From positions 62,001 through 126,000 of the forward strand of contig CALUVV010000004.1 of NCBI GenBank assembly GCA_944324305.1: 64,000 nucleotides of DNA, in the 5' to 3' direction. Below are positions 50,472 through 59,208 of the stretch, piece after piece. Below the pieces are notes generated by a model. It was not told the DNA's origin. It saw only the letters and a list, made by a program, of their open reading frames with translations, and made no database searches. Source of the DNA: Candidatus Gastranaerophilales bacterium (GTDB lineage Bacteria; Cyanobacteriota; Vampirovibrionia; Gastranaerophilales; Gastranaerophilaceae). Position 1 is the stretch's first letter. Every line of letters begins with the position of its first letter. The position numbers were made by a program, and so were the translations under genes.

Positions 50472-51780
50472 AAAAGTATTTATATTACTGGCTTTTGTTT
50501 TGACTGTCCAAAGTGCATATGGGGTTGATAAAAAAGAATTAAACCTTGATTTTTTTTACAGATTTAATGATGACTGCCTTAACTATTATATAAATTCGGC
50601 TTTTGAAAATAATCATAACGCTAAGCAGGCAGCTTACGTTGTAGAACAATACAGGCAGCAGGCTAAGTATTCGCTCGGTAAAGAACTTCCTTCTTTCAGT
50701 GTAAGTGCTGACTATCTCGGGATTCATGTACCTAAACTGGATAATTTTCAATTAAAACAGAATGCATTTGTTTTGCCTTTTATCGCAAATTATGAAGCTG
50801 ATTTTCTGTTGAAAAACCGCGATAAGACAAGGAGTGCGAAAAAGGCTTATGAAGCCGCAAAGTTTGAAGAAAAAGCGGTTTATATCTCTTTGTTGAGCGA
50901 TACTGCTTCCGTTTATACAAATATTTTGGAAAATGATGAACTTATTGCAAAGCAAAAAGAAATAGTTAAGATATTCGAAGATATTAAGACTGCAGAATTA
51001 AAAAAATACAAAAGAGGGGTTATAAACTCGTCTGAATTGAATAATTCAGAACAAAATCTTATAGATGCTAAAAATAAGCTGTTAAATCTGGAAAAAGAAC
51101 AGAATGTTTTATTAATGCAGCTTGCCGTTCTTGCAGGTCTTTCTCCTGATTGTGCGGAAAATTTAAAAAGAGGAAATTTAGCCTCATTTGAGTATACGTC
51201 AAAAATACCTGATGAAATTCGGTCTGATGTTATTTTTTCAAGACCTGACGTAATGGAAGCCGAAACAAAACTCGAGAAAGCAAAAATAGATATTCGCGTT
51301 GCCAGAAAGGAATTTTTGCCCTCGTTTAATATAACGGGAATTTGGGCTTTTAATACTATTGCACCGGGAACATTTTTTTCATGGCAGTCTTCCCTTGCCG
51401 CAATAATTGCGGGAGCAAGTCAGGATATATTTGCGGGCGGAAGAAAACTTGCAAATTTGAGGATGCAAAAAGCCAAATACGAAGAACTTTTTGAAGCCTA
51501 CAGGCAAACTGATTTAGAGGCTGTAAAAGAGGTTAATACTTCTCTTTGTTTTATAAAGCACGATACAAATATAGAAAATAATACAAAATCAAAATTGAAT
51601 TATGAAACGGAAAATTTTCAGGATACACAGAAAAAATTTGCCGGAGGAGTAATTTCATATCCTGATTATCTCACCGGCCGTTCAAAGCTTGTTTCCTCGG
51701 AAATTGAAGCTGCACAAGCTAAAACACAGCGAATTGTAAATTATTTTACCCTTTATAAAACTGTCGGAGGTAAGTTATGA
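50464..51780 (+). CDS. TolC-like outer membrane efflux protein
   Basis: A 438-residue outer membrane factor with signal peptide (VFILLAFVLTVQSAYG) and two OEP repeats: DDCLNYYINSAFENNHNAKQA and later RPDVMEAETKLEKAKIDIRVARKEFLPSFNI, FAGGRKLANLRMQKAKYEELF. It starts at a TTG (50464) inside the TetR gene with GAAGGAGG upstream, and overlaps the adaptor gene by 4 bases. It is a paralogue of the channel at 26461-27846 and should serve the ABC exporter encoded downstream. Confidence 0.92.
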   Translation: MIKKVFILLAFVLTVQSAYGVDKKELNLDFFYRFNDDCLNYYINSAFENNHNAKQAAYVVEQYRQQAKYSLGKELPSFSVSADYLGIHVPKLDNFQLKQNAFVLPFIANYEADFLLKNRDKTRSAKKAYEAAKFEEKAVYISLLSDTASVYTNILENDELIAKQKEIVKIFEDIKTAELKKYKRGVINSSELNNSEQNLIDAKNKLLNLEKEQNVLLMQLAVLAGLSPDCAENLKRGNLASFEYTSKIPDEIRSDVIFSRPDVMEAETKLEKAKIDIRVARKEFLPSFNITGIWAFNTIAPGTFFSWQSSLAAIIAGASQDIFAGGRKLANLRMQKAKYEELFEAYRQTDLEAVKEVNTSLCFIKHDTNIENNTKSKLNYETENFQDTQKKFAGGVISYPDYLTGRSKLVSSEIEAAQAKTQRIVNYFTLYKTVGGKL

Positions 51781-52652
51781 AAAAGAAAATCGCTTTGCTG
51801 CTGTTAATTTTAATATTAATCGGGTTGTCTGCTTACTTTGTTTTCAGACCGAAAGAGAACAGTAATGAATTAACTTTATACGGAAATATTGAAATCCGTC
51901 AGGTTGATTTAAGTTTTCAGGTCAGCGGACAAATAGAAAAGATGCTTAAGGAAGAAGGCGACAGTGTAAAAAAAGGTGAACTTATTGCAATTTTAGATGA
52001 TAAAGACTATCGTTCAAATCTTCAAAAGGCCTCTGCAGAAGTTAATAAAGCTCTTGCTTTAAGCAGAGATGCAGCATCAAAATACGAACGCCAGCTTCCG
52101 TTATGTGCTGACAGTACGGTATCGGCGCAGGATTGCGAAACTCTTTTAAATACAAGAGATAAAACAAAGGGGGATTATGAAGCTGCTCTTGCACAAAAGA
52201 CTTTTAGTCAAAATCAACTTGATTATACAAAAATTTACGCACCCGAAGAAGGCACGGTAACAGTACGCGTTCAGGAACCCGGAGCAACCGTAGCCAAAGG
52301 ACAAACAGTTTATACAATCTCAAAAACAAAACCTGTCTGGATAAGAGCTTATGTAAACGAAACGGATTTGGGCAACGTCAAATACGGTCAAAAAGCAAGA
52401 GTATTAACAGATACTATTGACCCGAAAACAGGAAATCATCGTGAATATCAGGGTTATGTCGGCTATATCTCTCCTGTTGCCGAATTCACTCCAAAAACCG
52501 TTCAATCGACAGATTTAAGAACAAGCCTTGTTTACAGAATAAGAGTATATGTTGATGATATAGATGAATACCTGCGTCAGGGTATGCCTGTAACAATAAA
52601 AATTAATCTTGTAAATAAGGGTGAAAATTCTGATGAACACAGTAGAAATTAA
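51777..52652 (+). CDS. HlyD/YbhG-family membrane fusion protein
   Basis: A 291-residue periplasmic adaptor with one N-terminal membrane helix (IALLLLILILIGLSAYFVF). The lipoyl half motifs are GNIEIRQVDLSFQVSGQIEKMLKEEGDSVKKGELIAILDD and LDYTKIYAPEEGTVTVRVQEPGATVAKGQTV, flanking a short helical hairpin. KPVWIRAYVNETDLGNVKYGQKARV and LVYRIRVYVDD are typical of YbhG. It connects the ABC exporter with the TolC-like channel. ATGA overlap with the preceding gene. Confidence 0.93.
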   Translation: MKKKIALLLLILILIGLSAYFVFRPKENSNELTLYGNIEIRQVDLSFQVSGQIEKMLKEEGDSVKKGELIAILDDKDYRSNLQKASAEVNKALALSRDAASKYERQLPLCADSTVSAQDCETLLNTRDKTKGDYEAALAQKTFSQNQLDYTKIYAPEEGTVTVRVQEPGATVAKGQTVYTISKTKPVWIRAYVNETDLGNVKYGQKARVLTDTIDPKTGNHREYQGYVGYISPVAEFTPKTVQSTDLRTSLVYRIRVYVDDIDEYLRQGMPVTIKINLVNKGENSDEHSRN

Positions 52653-54117
52653 AAATCTGACAAAGAATTTTCACTCAACAACAGCGATTAATAACCTTTC
52701 GCTCGGAATTGAAAAAGGTAAAATAACAGGCCTTATAGGTGCGGACGGTGCAGGAAAAACAACCCTTATAAGACTTGTTACGGGATTGCTTTTACCTGAC
52801 AGCGGAGAAATTTCTACACTTGGTTTTAACCCTTCTGTTCAAAAATCTCTGTTAAATCCGAAAATAGGTTATATGCCGCAGAAATTCGGGTTGTATGAGG
52901 ATTTAACTGTAATTGAAAATCTTAAACTTTATGCTGATTTAAAAGAAGTTCCTTATGATTTTGATAAACTTCTTGAGTTTACGAACTTAAAGCCTTTTCA
53001 GGAAAGACTTGCAGGTACTTTATCAGGCGGTATGAAACAGAAATTGGGACTTGCCTGCACCCTTCTTGGTTCACCTGAATTTCTGGTGTTAGACGAACCG
53101 TCCGTCGGTGTAGACCCTATTTCCAGACGTGATTTAATGAAAATGGTACGGGACTTGATTACTCCCGAAACTACCGTTCTATGGTCTACAGCATATCTTG
53201 ATGAAGCACACAGCTTTGATACGGCAGTTGTTCTCGATAAAGGACAGGTTATTTATAACGGAAATCCGCATGAACTCGCCGAAACTCCTCAGGAATTTGA
53301 AAATAAAGTCATTGAGCTTATGGGCGGGTATAAAAAAGAAAAATCTTTGATTGCCGAAAACTATGTCCCGCATAAAACAGATGTTGAATGCACTGTTGAA
53401 GCTGATAAACTTGAAAAAAAGTACGGTAATTTCTATGCGGTTAAAAATAATACTTTTTGTATCCGTAGAGGAGAGATTTTCGGACTTTTAGGACCTAACG
53501 GAGCAGGGAAATCAACTTCTTTTAAAATGATGTGCGGTCTTGCAAAGCCTACAAGCGGAACGGCAAGACTTATGGGGATTGATATTATTCAAAATCCCGA
53601 AAAAGCACGTTCTAATTTAGGTTACATGGCTCAAAAGTTTTCTCTTTACGGAAGCCTGACAGTAAGGCAGAATTTAGAATTTTTTGCAGCTGCATACGGA
53701 ATTAAATTATCCGAAAGAAAAAAACGAGTTGAAGAAATAATAAATGTTTTCGGTTTCAGTGATATTCAGGAGCAGAAATCGGAAGATCTGCCTCTGGGCT
53801 TTAAGCAAAGGCTTTCAATGGCCTGCGCGCTTATTCATAACCCGCCGATTTTGTTTCTTGACGAGCCGACCTCGGGAGTTGATGTAATAACAAGACGAGA
53901 TTTTTGGAACCATATAACATCACTTGCAAAGAAGGGTGTAACTATTTTAGTTACAACTCACTTTATGGACGAGGCGGAATACTGTGACAGAATTAGTCTT
54001 TTTTATAAAGGTGAAGCTATTGCCGTAGGTACTCCTGCCGAGTTAAAGCAAAAAGCGGATGCCGGTAATATGGAAGATACATTTATAAAACTGATTAAGG
54101 AGAGTGAAAAAGAGTGA
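52633..54117 (+). CDS. Double ABC ATPase of a YbhF-like exporter
   Basis: A 494-residue protein with two complete ABC cassettes. First: Walker A GADGAGKTT, signature LSGGMKQKLGLACTLL and Walker B FLVLDEPSVGVDP. Second: GPNGAGKST, a signature region reading LPLGFKQRLSMACALI, and ILFLDEPTSGVDV, each with its H-loop region. In the second cassette the signature LSGG is replaced by LPLG, so ATP sites are probably asymmetric. I prefer ATG 52633 (AAGGGTG upstream, MNTVEIKNLTKNF) over GTG 52621. The gene overlaps the adaptor gene by 20 bases and the next permease by 4. Confidence 0.93.
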   Translation: MNTVEIKNLTKNFHSTTAINNLSLGIEKGKITGLIGADGAGKTTLIRLVTGLLLPDSGEISTLGFNPSVQKSLLNPKIGYMPQKFGLYEDLTVIENLKLYADLKEVPYDFDKLLEFTNLKPFQERLAGTLSGGMKQKLGLACTLLGSPEFLVLDEPSVGVDPISRRDLMKMVRDLITPETTVLWSTAYLDEAHSFDTAVVLDKGQVIYNGNPHELAETPQEFENKVIELMGGYKKEKSLIAENYVPHKTDVECTVEADKLEKKYGNFYAVKNNTFCIRRGEIFGLLGPNGAGKSTSFKMMCGLAKPTSGTARLMGIDIIQNPEKARSNLGYMAQKFSLYGSLTVRQNLEFFAAAYGIKLSERKKRVEEIINVFGFSDIQEQKSEDLPLGFKQRLSMACALIHNPPILFLDEPTSGVDVITRRDFWNHITSLAKKGVTILVTTHFMDEAEYCDRISLFYKGEAIAVGTPAELKQKADAGNMEDTFIKLIKESEKE

Positions 54118-55223
54118 AGATTTTACAGGCCTTAATTAAAAAAGAATTTTTGCAGATAATAAGAGATCCGAGCAGCATTATAATTGCTTTTGTTCTTCCT
54201 TTGATTTCAATTCTGATTTACATGTACGGAATAAACCTGGACACCGTAAGGGTTAAAATCGGGATTAAAAATGATGATGCAAATCCTGAAATTTCAACTC
54301 TGGTAAAATCTTTCGGCCACAGTAAATATGTAAATTCCGTAGTGTACGACAATGAAAACGACCTTGCTAAAGGAATTGTGCGTTCAAAGCTGAAAGGCGC
54401 GGTTATTATCCCTAATGATTTTTCAAATAAAATTTCTAAAGGGCAGAATGCGGATTTAATAGTTATTACTGACGGCTCGGAAGTTAATACGGCCAATTAT
54501 GTTCAAAATTATTCAATGCAGATAGTTAATCAGTGGTTAATGACGGGCAGATATGCAAGGCTTGCAAAACCTCAGATTATAACTCCCGAAATCCGCGTAT
54601 GGTACAATCAGGACCTAAACAGTCATTATTTTATCCTTCCCGGTTCTCTTGCCATTACAATGACGCTTATCGGAATTCTTTTGACCGCTCTTGTTGTAGC
54701 AAGAGAGTGGGAACGAGGTACTATGGAAGCCATGTTGAGTACAAGCGTAAAAAAAATACATATAGTACTGGGAAAGTATATTCCGTATTTCGTTCTCGGT
54801 ATGCTTTCTATGGGGTTTAATGTATTTATGTGCATAACTGTTTTTAAAATTCCTTTCCGCGGGAATTTGTTTGTACTTTTTGCCGTAAGCGGCTTATTTT
54901 TGTTTACTTCACTCGGAATAGGTCTTTTAATTTCTTCAAAATTAAAAAATCAATTTCTTGCAAGCCAGGTTTCTCTCGGTATCGGATTTCTCCCTGCACT
55001 TTTGCTTTCGGGGTTAATGTTTCCGATTAATTCAATGCCGGTGTTTTTCCAGCATCTTACAAGAATTTTGCCCCCAAGATATTTTATAACTTTTATTGAA
55101 AGTGAGTTTATGGCCGGAACTGTTTGGGAAATTGTTATTATTAATTCGATTTTTCTTACTATACTCGGGCTTATTTTGTTCGCGGCTGTTTATAATAACA
55201 CTGATATGAGGCTGATAAAATGA
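54114..55223 (+). CDS. ABC-2 permease (YbhS-like)
   Basis: A 369-residue ABC-2 transporter subunit. The N-terminal elbow ALIKKEFLQIIRDPSSIIIAFVLPLISILIYMYG precedes a large periplasmic region, then five membrane helices including ITMTLIGILLTALVVAREWERGTMEAMLSTSV (the coupling motif) and LSGLMFPINSMPVFFQHLTRILPPRYFI. It pairs with the homologous permease that follows; the two start and stop codons overlap (ATGA). Substrate unknown; E. coli YbhFSR handles Na+/H+ and drugs such as cefoperazone. Confidence 0.93.
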   Translation: MKILQALIKKEFLQIIRDPSSIIIAFVLPLISILIYMYGINLDTVRVKIGIKNDDANPEISTLVKSFGHSKYVNSVVYDNENDLAKGIVRSKLKGAVIIPNDFSNKISKGQNADLIVITDGSEVNTANYVQNYSMQIVNQWLMTGRYARLAKPQIITPEIRVWYNQDLNSHYFILPGSLAITMTLIGILLTALVVAREWERGTMEAMLSTSVKKIHIVLGKYIPYFVLGMLSMGFNVFMCITVFKIPFRGNLFVLFAVSGLFLFTSLGIGLLISSKLKNQFLASQVSLGIGFLPALLLSGLMFPINSMPVFFQHLTRILPPRYFITFIESEFMAGTVWEIVIINSIFLTILGLILFAAVYNNTDMRLIK

Positions 55224-56332
55224 TAAGAGAGAGTTTAAGACGAATTTTTGCGCTTATAAAAAAAGAGTTCATCACAATTTGGAAAGACCCGAAAAGCCGC
55301 GGTATAATTATAGGTTTACCTTTACTTCAGCTTCTTGTCTTTGCAAACGCAATTACAATGGAAGTAAAAAATATTGATGCCGTTGTTATTGACAGAGATA
55401 ATTCGGTTGAATCAAGAGAATTGCTTTCACGTTTTGAACACTCCCCAAGGTTTAGAAAGTTTTATTATGCGGAAAATGAAAAAGATTTAAAAGAAAAAAT
55501 TGACAATCAAAAGGTTCAAATAGGAATTTATATAAATAATGATTTTTCTTCTTCAATTAAGGCAGGAAAGCCGGTAAATGTCTTAATCATTGCTGACGGC
55601 AGACAGACAAATTCGGCTTCTATTGCGGGAGGTTACGCCTCACAGATTGTTACGGATTACAATAATGAAATTAATCACGCAAAAGGTGCACAAATAAATG
55701 CATCGCTGAGAAACTGGTATAATCCTAATCTTGAATACCGCTGGTATATTTTAACTGTACTTGTGTCTTTGCTGGCTCTTGTTATAACTTTGCTTTTAAC
55801 CGCTCTTTCCATTGCTAGAGAACGCGAAATGGGTACATTTGATCAGCTTATAGTCAGTCCTCTGTCGTCATTTGAGATATTACTCGGAAAGACTGTGCCG
55901 CCTATGGTTATAGCAATGGTTCTTACGTGCATTATGACTTTAATTGTGGTAACTGCTTTTAAAGTCCCGTTCGCAGGCTCTGCTGTATTATTTTTAATCT
56001 CAATATTTGTTTCTTTATTGTCTATAGTAGGTGTCGGATTATTTATTTCATCAATTTGTAAGACGCAGCAGCAGGCAATTCTCGGAGTTATAACTTTTCA
56101 AATGCCTGCAATCCTTCTGTCGGGTTTTATTTCTCCTGTTGAAGATATGCCTCTGTTTTTGCAGTATTTAACTCTTTTAAATCCGATAAGATTTTTTATT
56201 CTGCTTACAAGAGGAATTTTTTTGAAAGGTATGGGCATAGCTGATGTTACGCTTAATCTTATACCGTTATTAATAATTGCGTTCATAACGCTTTCTCTGG
56301 CAAGCTGGACTTTTAAAAGAAATTTAGATTAA
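55220..56332 (+). CDS. ABC-2 permease (YbhR-like)
   Basis: A 370-residue ABC-2 subunit with the same plan as its neighbour: ALIKKEFITIWKDPKSRGIIIGLPLLQLLVF, a periplasmic region, then VITLLLTALSIAREREMGTFDQLIVSPLSSFEIL and LLSGFISPVEDMPLFLQYLTLLNPIRFFI. Last gene of the TetR-TolC-HlyD-ABC-ABC2-ABC2 operon. The hairpin at 56334-56366 may end the transcript. Confidence 0.93.
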   Translation: MIRESLRRIFALIKKEFITIWKDPKSRGIIIGLPLLQLLVFANAITMEVKNIDAVVIDRDNSVESRELLSRFEHSPRFRKFYYAENEKDLKEKIDNQKVQIGIYINNDFSSSIKAGKPVNVLIIADGRQTNSASIAGGYASQIVTDYNNEINHAKGAQINASLRNWYNPNLEYRWYILTVLVSLLALVITLLLTALSIAREREMGTFDQLIVSPLSSFEILLGKTVPPMVIAMVLTCIMTLIVVTAFKVPFAGSAVLFLISIFVSLLSIVGVGLFISSICKTQQQAILGVITFQMPAILLSGFISPVEDMPLFLQYLTLLNPIRFFILLTRGIFLKGMGIADVTLNLIPLLIIAFITLSLASWTFKRNLD

Positions 56333-56333
56333 T

Positions 56334-56366
56334 AACATTAGAGCCGCTCTCAATTAATGTTTTTTA
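56334..56366 (+). terminator. Possible terminator after the exporter operon
   Basis: AACATTA (56334-56340) pairs with TAATGTT (56355-56361), with GAG/CTC inside and a bulge, then a T-run. The stem is imperfect. Confidence 0.5.
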
Positions 56367-56394
56367 TGTTATAATGTTTTCGGAGGAAGCTGAT

Positions 56395-56814
56395 ATGTAC
56401 ACAATAAAAGAAGTTGCTGATAAAATGGAAGTATCGGAACATACATTAAGGTTCTGGGCAAAAAGCGGCTTTTTCCCTTTTGTAAAGAGGGATAAAAATA
56501 ATATACGTTTGTTTTCGGAAGATGATTTAGCCTGGGTAAAAATTGTAAAGTGTCTTCGTTCTGTAGGAACGGAAAACAAAGCTATTAAACGATATATAGA
56601 TTTGTGTATAATCGGTGATACAACAATTCCTGAGCGTTACGGTATAATTCAAGCTACCAAACTAAAAGCAATGCATCAAATGGAAGAACTGCAAAAACAG
56701 TTAGATTTACTTGAATTTAAAGAAAAATTTTACCAGAATCTTATAAAAAATAATTTGAAAGATGCTTGGAACCCTATGAATCAAATGAATCTTCAAAATG
56801 ATGTTGCAGTTTAG
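56395..56814 (+). CDS. MerR-family transcriptional regulator
   Basis: A 139-residue protein starting MYTIKEVADKMEVSEHTLRFWAKSGFFPFVKRDKNNIRLFSEDDLAWVKIVKCLRSVG, the MerR winged helix, followed by MIGDTTI-like region and a coiled-coil dimerisation helix (LKAMHQMEELQKQLDLLEFKEKFYQNL). No cysteine cluster for metals; such short MerR proteins often respond to aldehydes or drugs. The tail is Asn/Gln-rich. ATG 56395 has CGGAGGAA upstream. Inverted repeats containing TTCCCTGA follow. Confidence 0.9.
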   Translation: MYTIKEVADKMEVSEHTLRFWAKSGFFPFVKRDKNNIRLFSEDDLAWVKIVKCLRSVGTENKAIKRYIDLCIIGDTTIPERYGIIQATKLKAMHQMEELQKQLDLLEFKEKFYQNLIKNNLKDAWNPMNQMNLQNDVAV

Positions 56815-56882
56815 CAACCTTTATTTAATAAAATTAAACTAAAAAACGGATATCCTAGTCCACAGAGCAAAAGGCTCTGAAT

Positions 56883-56919
56883 AAAATTCCCTGATAACGC
56901 TAATACTTCAGGGAATTTT
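56883..56919. repeat. Inverted repeat, probable terminator
   Basis: AAAATTCCCTGA (56883-56894) and TCAGGGAATTTT (56908-56919), perfect 12-base arms with a 13-base loop, 69 bases after the MerR gene. Related to the next repeat. Confidence 0.7.
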
Positions 56920-56988
56920 ATAAAATTTACAGTGAAATCTTGAAAATAATACGGCTATATCTTATATATATATTCAGACTTTAAAATC

Positions 56989-57018
56989 AAATTCCCTAAA
57001 TCTGTTAACAGGGAATTT
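56989..57018. repeat. Second inverted repeat with the same core
   Basis: AAATTCCCT (56989-56997) and AGGGAATTT (57010-57018), followed by another CAGGGATT (57020-57027). It shares the TTCCCT/AGGGAA core with the repeat 70 bases upstream and lies 50 bases before the first gene of the restriction island. It could be a terminator, an operator or an island-end remnant. Confidence 0.55.
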
Positions 57019-57067
57019 TCAGGGATTATATTTGTAATATAATATTAATAACTTTTTAAGGAGAATA

Positions 57068-57850
57068 ATGGAAGATAATCATAAAAAAGCATTAATTGTT
57101 GCATTTTATTTGTCAAAATTCGACAGAATCGCATACAAACATCTAACATTTGGTAATATGACAGACACACATAAAAAGATTGGAGTTATATTAAATGTTA
57201 ATCCTAATACTATAAAAAATATGCGTGATGAATTTGATTCTGTCTTGGATAATGGCAGAAAAGGATGGTGGCAAAAACCTTTATCCAAGACACGTCTACA
57301 AACTATAGAAAAATTTGATAATTTAAGTGAACATTCTTTGAATGCAATTGTGGTTAATATTCTAAACGATTCCGAATTACAAGCTAAAGACATAATCAAA
57401 GATGTTTTAATCACTATTGATGACAATAGTGAAAAATTGGAAGCAAAGCGGAGTTATTCATTTTCTACTTACAGGGGGCAAACAGGTTTAGCGGCGGAAA
57501 ATTATTTTATTAATAATTATGTGGATATTCTACAAAATATAGGTTTTAAAAATTGCACTTATATTGATAAAAGAAGTTGTGGATGTGGTTACGATTTTGA
57601 AATAATAGTGGATAAATGCAAAAAATTTCTGGAAGTAAAAGGATTGTCAGGAGAAAAAGGAAGTATACTGTTTACAGATAAAGAATGGAATACAGCTTTA
57701 AAGTTTAAAACGCATTATATATTGTTAGTGGTAAAAAATGTAAATATAAAACCTGAAATAAAATTTATTATAAATCCTGCAGAAAAATATAAACCATTCC
57801 CTAAAATACAACAAATTGTTCAGGTTAATTGGATAGTAAAAGACCTGTAA
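57068..57850 (+). CDS. DUF3883-type nuclease-like protein
   Basis: A 260-residue protein. The C-terminal half matches the DUF3883 pattern of PD-(D/E)xK-like domains: GQTGLAAENYFINNY (residues ~139-153, helix with Glu), RSCGCGYDFEI with Asp176, and KFLEVKG with Glu189 and Lys191, then FTDKEWNTALKFKTHYILLVV. D176-x12-E189-x-K191 is the expected nuclease triad. The N-terminal part contains a possible helix-turn-helix (HKKIGVILNVNPNTIKNMRDEF). Standing just before a cytosine methyltransferase, it is the best candidate for the restriction endonuclease of the system. AAGGAGAAT precedes the ATG. Confidence 0.78.
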   Translation: MEDNHKKALIVAFYLSKFDRIAYKHLTFGNMTDTHKKIGVILNVNPNTIKNMRDEFDSVLDNGRKGWWQKPLSKTRLQTIEKFDNLSEHSLNAIVVNILNDSELQAKDIIKDVLITIDDNSEKLEAKRSYSFSTYRGQTGLAAENYFINNYVDILQNIGFKNCTYIDKRSCGCGYDFEIIVDKCKKFLEVKGLSGEKGSILFTDKEWNTALKFKTHYILLVVKNVNIKPEIKFIINPAEKYKPFPKIQQIVQVNWIVKDL

Positions 57851-57885
57851 ATATTTCTGTTACTAACCTTTAAGTGTTAAGCAAC

Positions 57886-57914
57886 TTGACATAAATTGTT
57901 ATATATAATAGAAT
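57886..57914 (+). promoter_or_regulatory. Promoter of the methyltransferase gene
   Basis: TTGACA (57886-57891), 17-base spacer, TAGAAT (57909-57914). Transcription would begin at about 57921, on top of the tandem ATG codons at 57919 and 57922. It gives the methyltransferase its own transcript, separate from the nuclease gene. Confidence 0.7.
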
Positions 57915-57918
57915 TATA

Positions 57919-59208
57919 ATGATGTTAGATATGTCTAAAAACTCATTATCCGGAAGTAATAATTTAAACTTTTTAGACTTATTTGCCGGTTGTGGCGGGC
58001 TTTCTGAAGGTTTTATACGTGCCGGATTTTCTCCTGTAGCTCATATTGAGATGGATCAGGCTGCATCAAATTCTTTAAAAACCAGAATGTGTTATCATTG
58101 GCTTAAAGAGCACAATAAACTGAGATTATACTATGACTATCTAAATAAAAAAATTTCACGAAAAGATTTATATTCTTCGGTTCCTCCTGATGTCATTGAT
58201 TCTGTTATCAATGAAGAAATCTCGGAAGATACTTTGAATAATATGTTTAACACTATTGATAAAAAGCTAAATCAACAAAAATTATTTCTTATTATTGGAG
58301 GTCCTCCTTGTCAGGCATATTCGTTAATTGGTCGTTCTTGTGAAAAGGAAAATATGCTGAATGATAAGAGAAATTATTTATATAAATACTATGCTGAATT
58401 TTTAAAACATTACGAACCTGAGCATTTTGTTTTTGAGAATGTTACAGGTTTGCTTTCAGCTAAGGATCCTGATGGAAACCGTCATCTTGATAACATGTTG
58501 CAGTTATTTAAAAATATAGGTTATGAATGTACTCCATATATATTAAATGCAAAAGAATACGGGGTACCACAAAACAGACGACGTGTTATTATTTTAGGAA
58601 ACAGAGAAAATAGTAAAAAACTAGATCTTAATATACCTAAAGATCCTTGTAAATGCACTATAAATGAATTATTTAAAGATTTACCAAAAATAAATGCAGG
58701 TTGTAATGCAAGCAAATATGAAAAAAATACAAATAAAATCCTGTTAAATTTAAAAATCCGTGAAAAGCAGGTTCCATTGACATTTCAAATGGCACGTCCA
58801 AATACAAAACAAGACTTAGCCATATATAAACTTGCTGTTGAAAAATGGGAACAAAAAGAAAGCAGATTAAATTATAACGATATCCCATCTTCATTACAAA
58901 CGCATAAAAACAGAAGTGCATTTACAGATCGCTTTAAAGTTGTAGCAGGAAATCTTACATATTCTCATACAGTGGTAGCACATGTTGCGAAAGACGGTCA
59001 TTATTACATTCATCCTGATATTAAACAAAATCGTTCACTTACTCCAAGAGAAGTAGCCAGAATACAGACCTTTCCGGATGATTTTTATTTTGAGGGTATA
59101 AAAGACGAAGTATGCAGAACTGCTGCATATAAACAAATCGGGAACGCTGTTCCGGTTATTTTGGCCGAAAAAATTGCACAGTATATAAAGGGTAGTTTGA
59201 TTGGTTGA
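57919..59208 (+). CDS. DNA (cytosine-5-)-methyltransferase
   Basis: A 429-residue m5C methyltransferase with all main motifs: I LDLFAGCGGLSEGF (SAM binding), IV GGPPCQAYS with the catalytic Cys131, VI FENVTGLL, VIII VPQNRRRVIILG, a target-recognition region (about residues 240-350), IX RSLTPREVARIQTFPDDF and X YKQIGNAVPVILAEKIA. An insertion of about 60 residues lies between motifs I and IV. The target sequence cannot be read. ATG 57919, 57922 or 57931 may be used, as transcription seems to begin there. Its 3' end overlaps the GHKL gene by 8 bases. Confidence 0.95.
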   Translation: MMLDMSKNSLSGSNNLNFLDLFAGCGGLSEGFIRAGFSPVAHIEMDQAASNSLKTRMCYHWLKEHNKLRLYYDYLNKKISRKDLYSSVPPDVIDSVINEEISEDTLNNMFNTIDKKLNQQKLFLIIGGPPCQAYSLIGRSCEKENMLNDKRNYLYKYYAEFLKHYEPEHFVFENVTGLLSAKDPDGNRHLDNMLQLFKNIGYECTPYILNAKEYGVPQNRRRVIILGNRENSKKLDLNIPKDPCKCTINELFKDLPKINAGCNASKYEKNTNKILLNLKIREKQVPLTFQMARPNTKQDLAIYKLAVEKWEQKESRLNYNDIPSSLQTHKNRSAFTDRFKVVAGNLTYSHTVVAHVAKDGHYYIHPDIKQNRSLTPREVARIQTFPDDFYFEGIKDEVCRTAAYKQIGNAVPVILAEKIAQYIKGSLIG

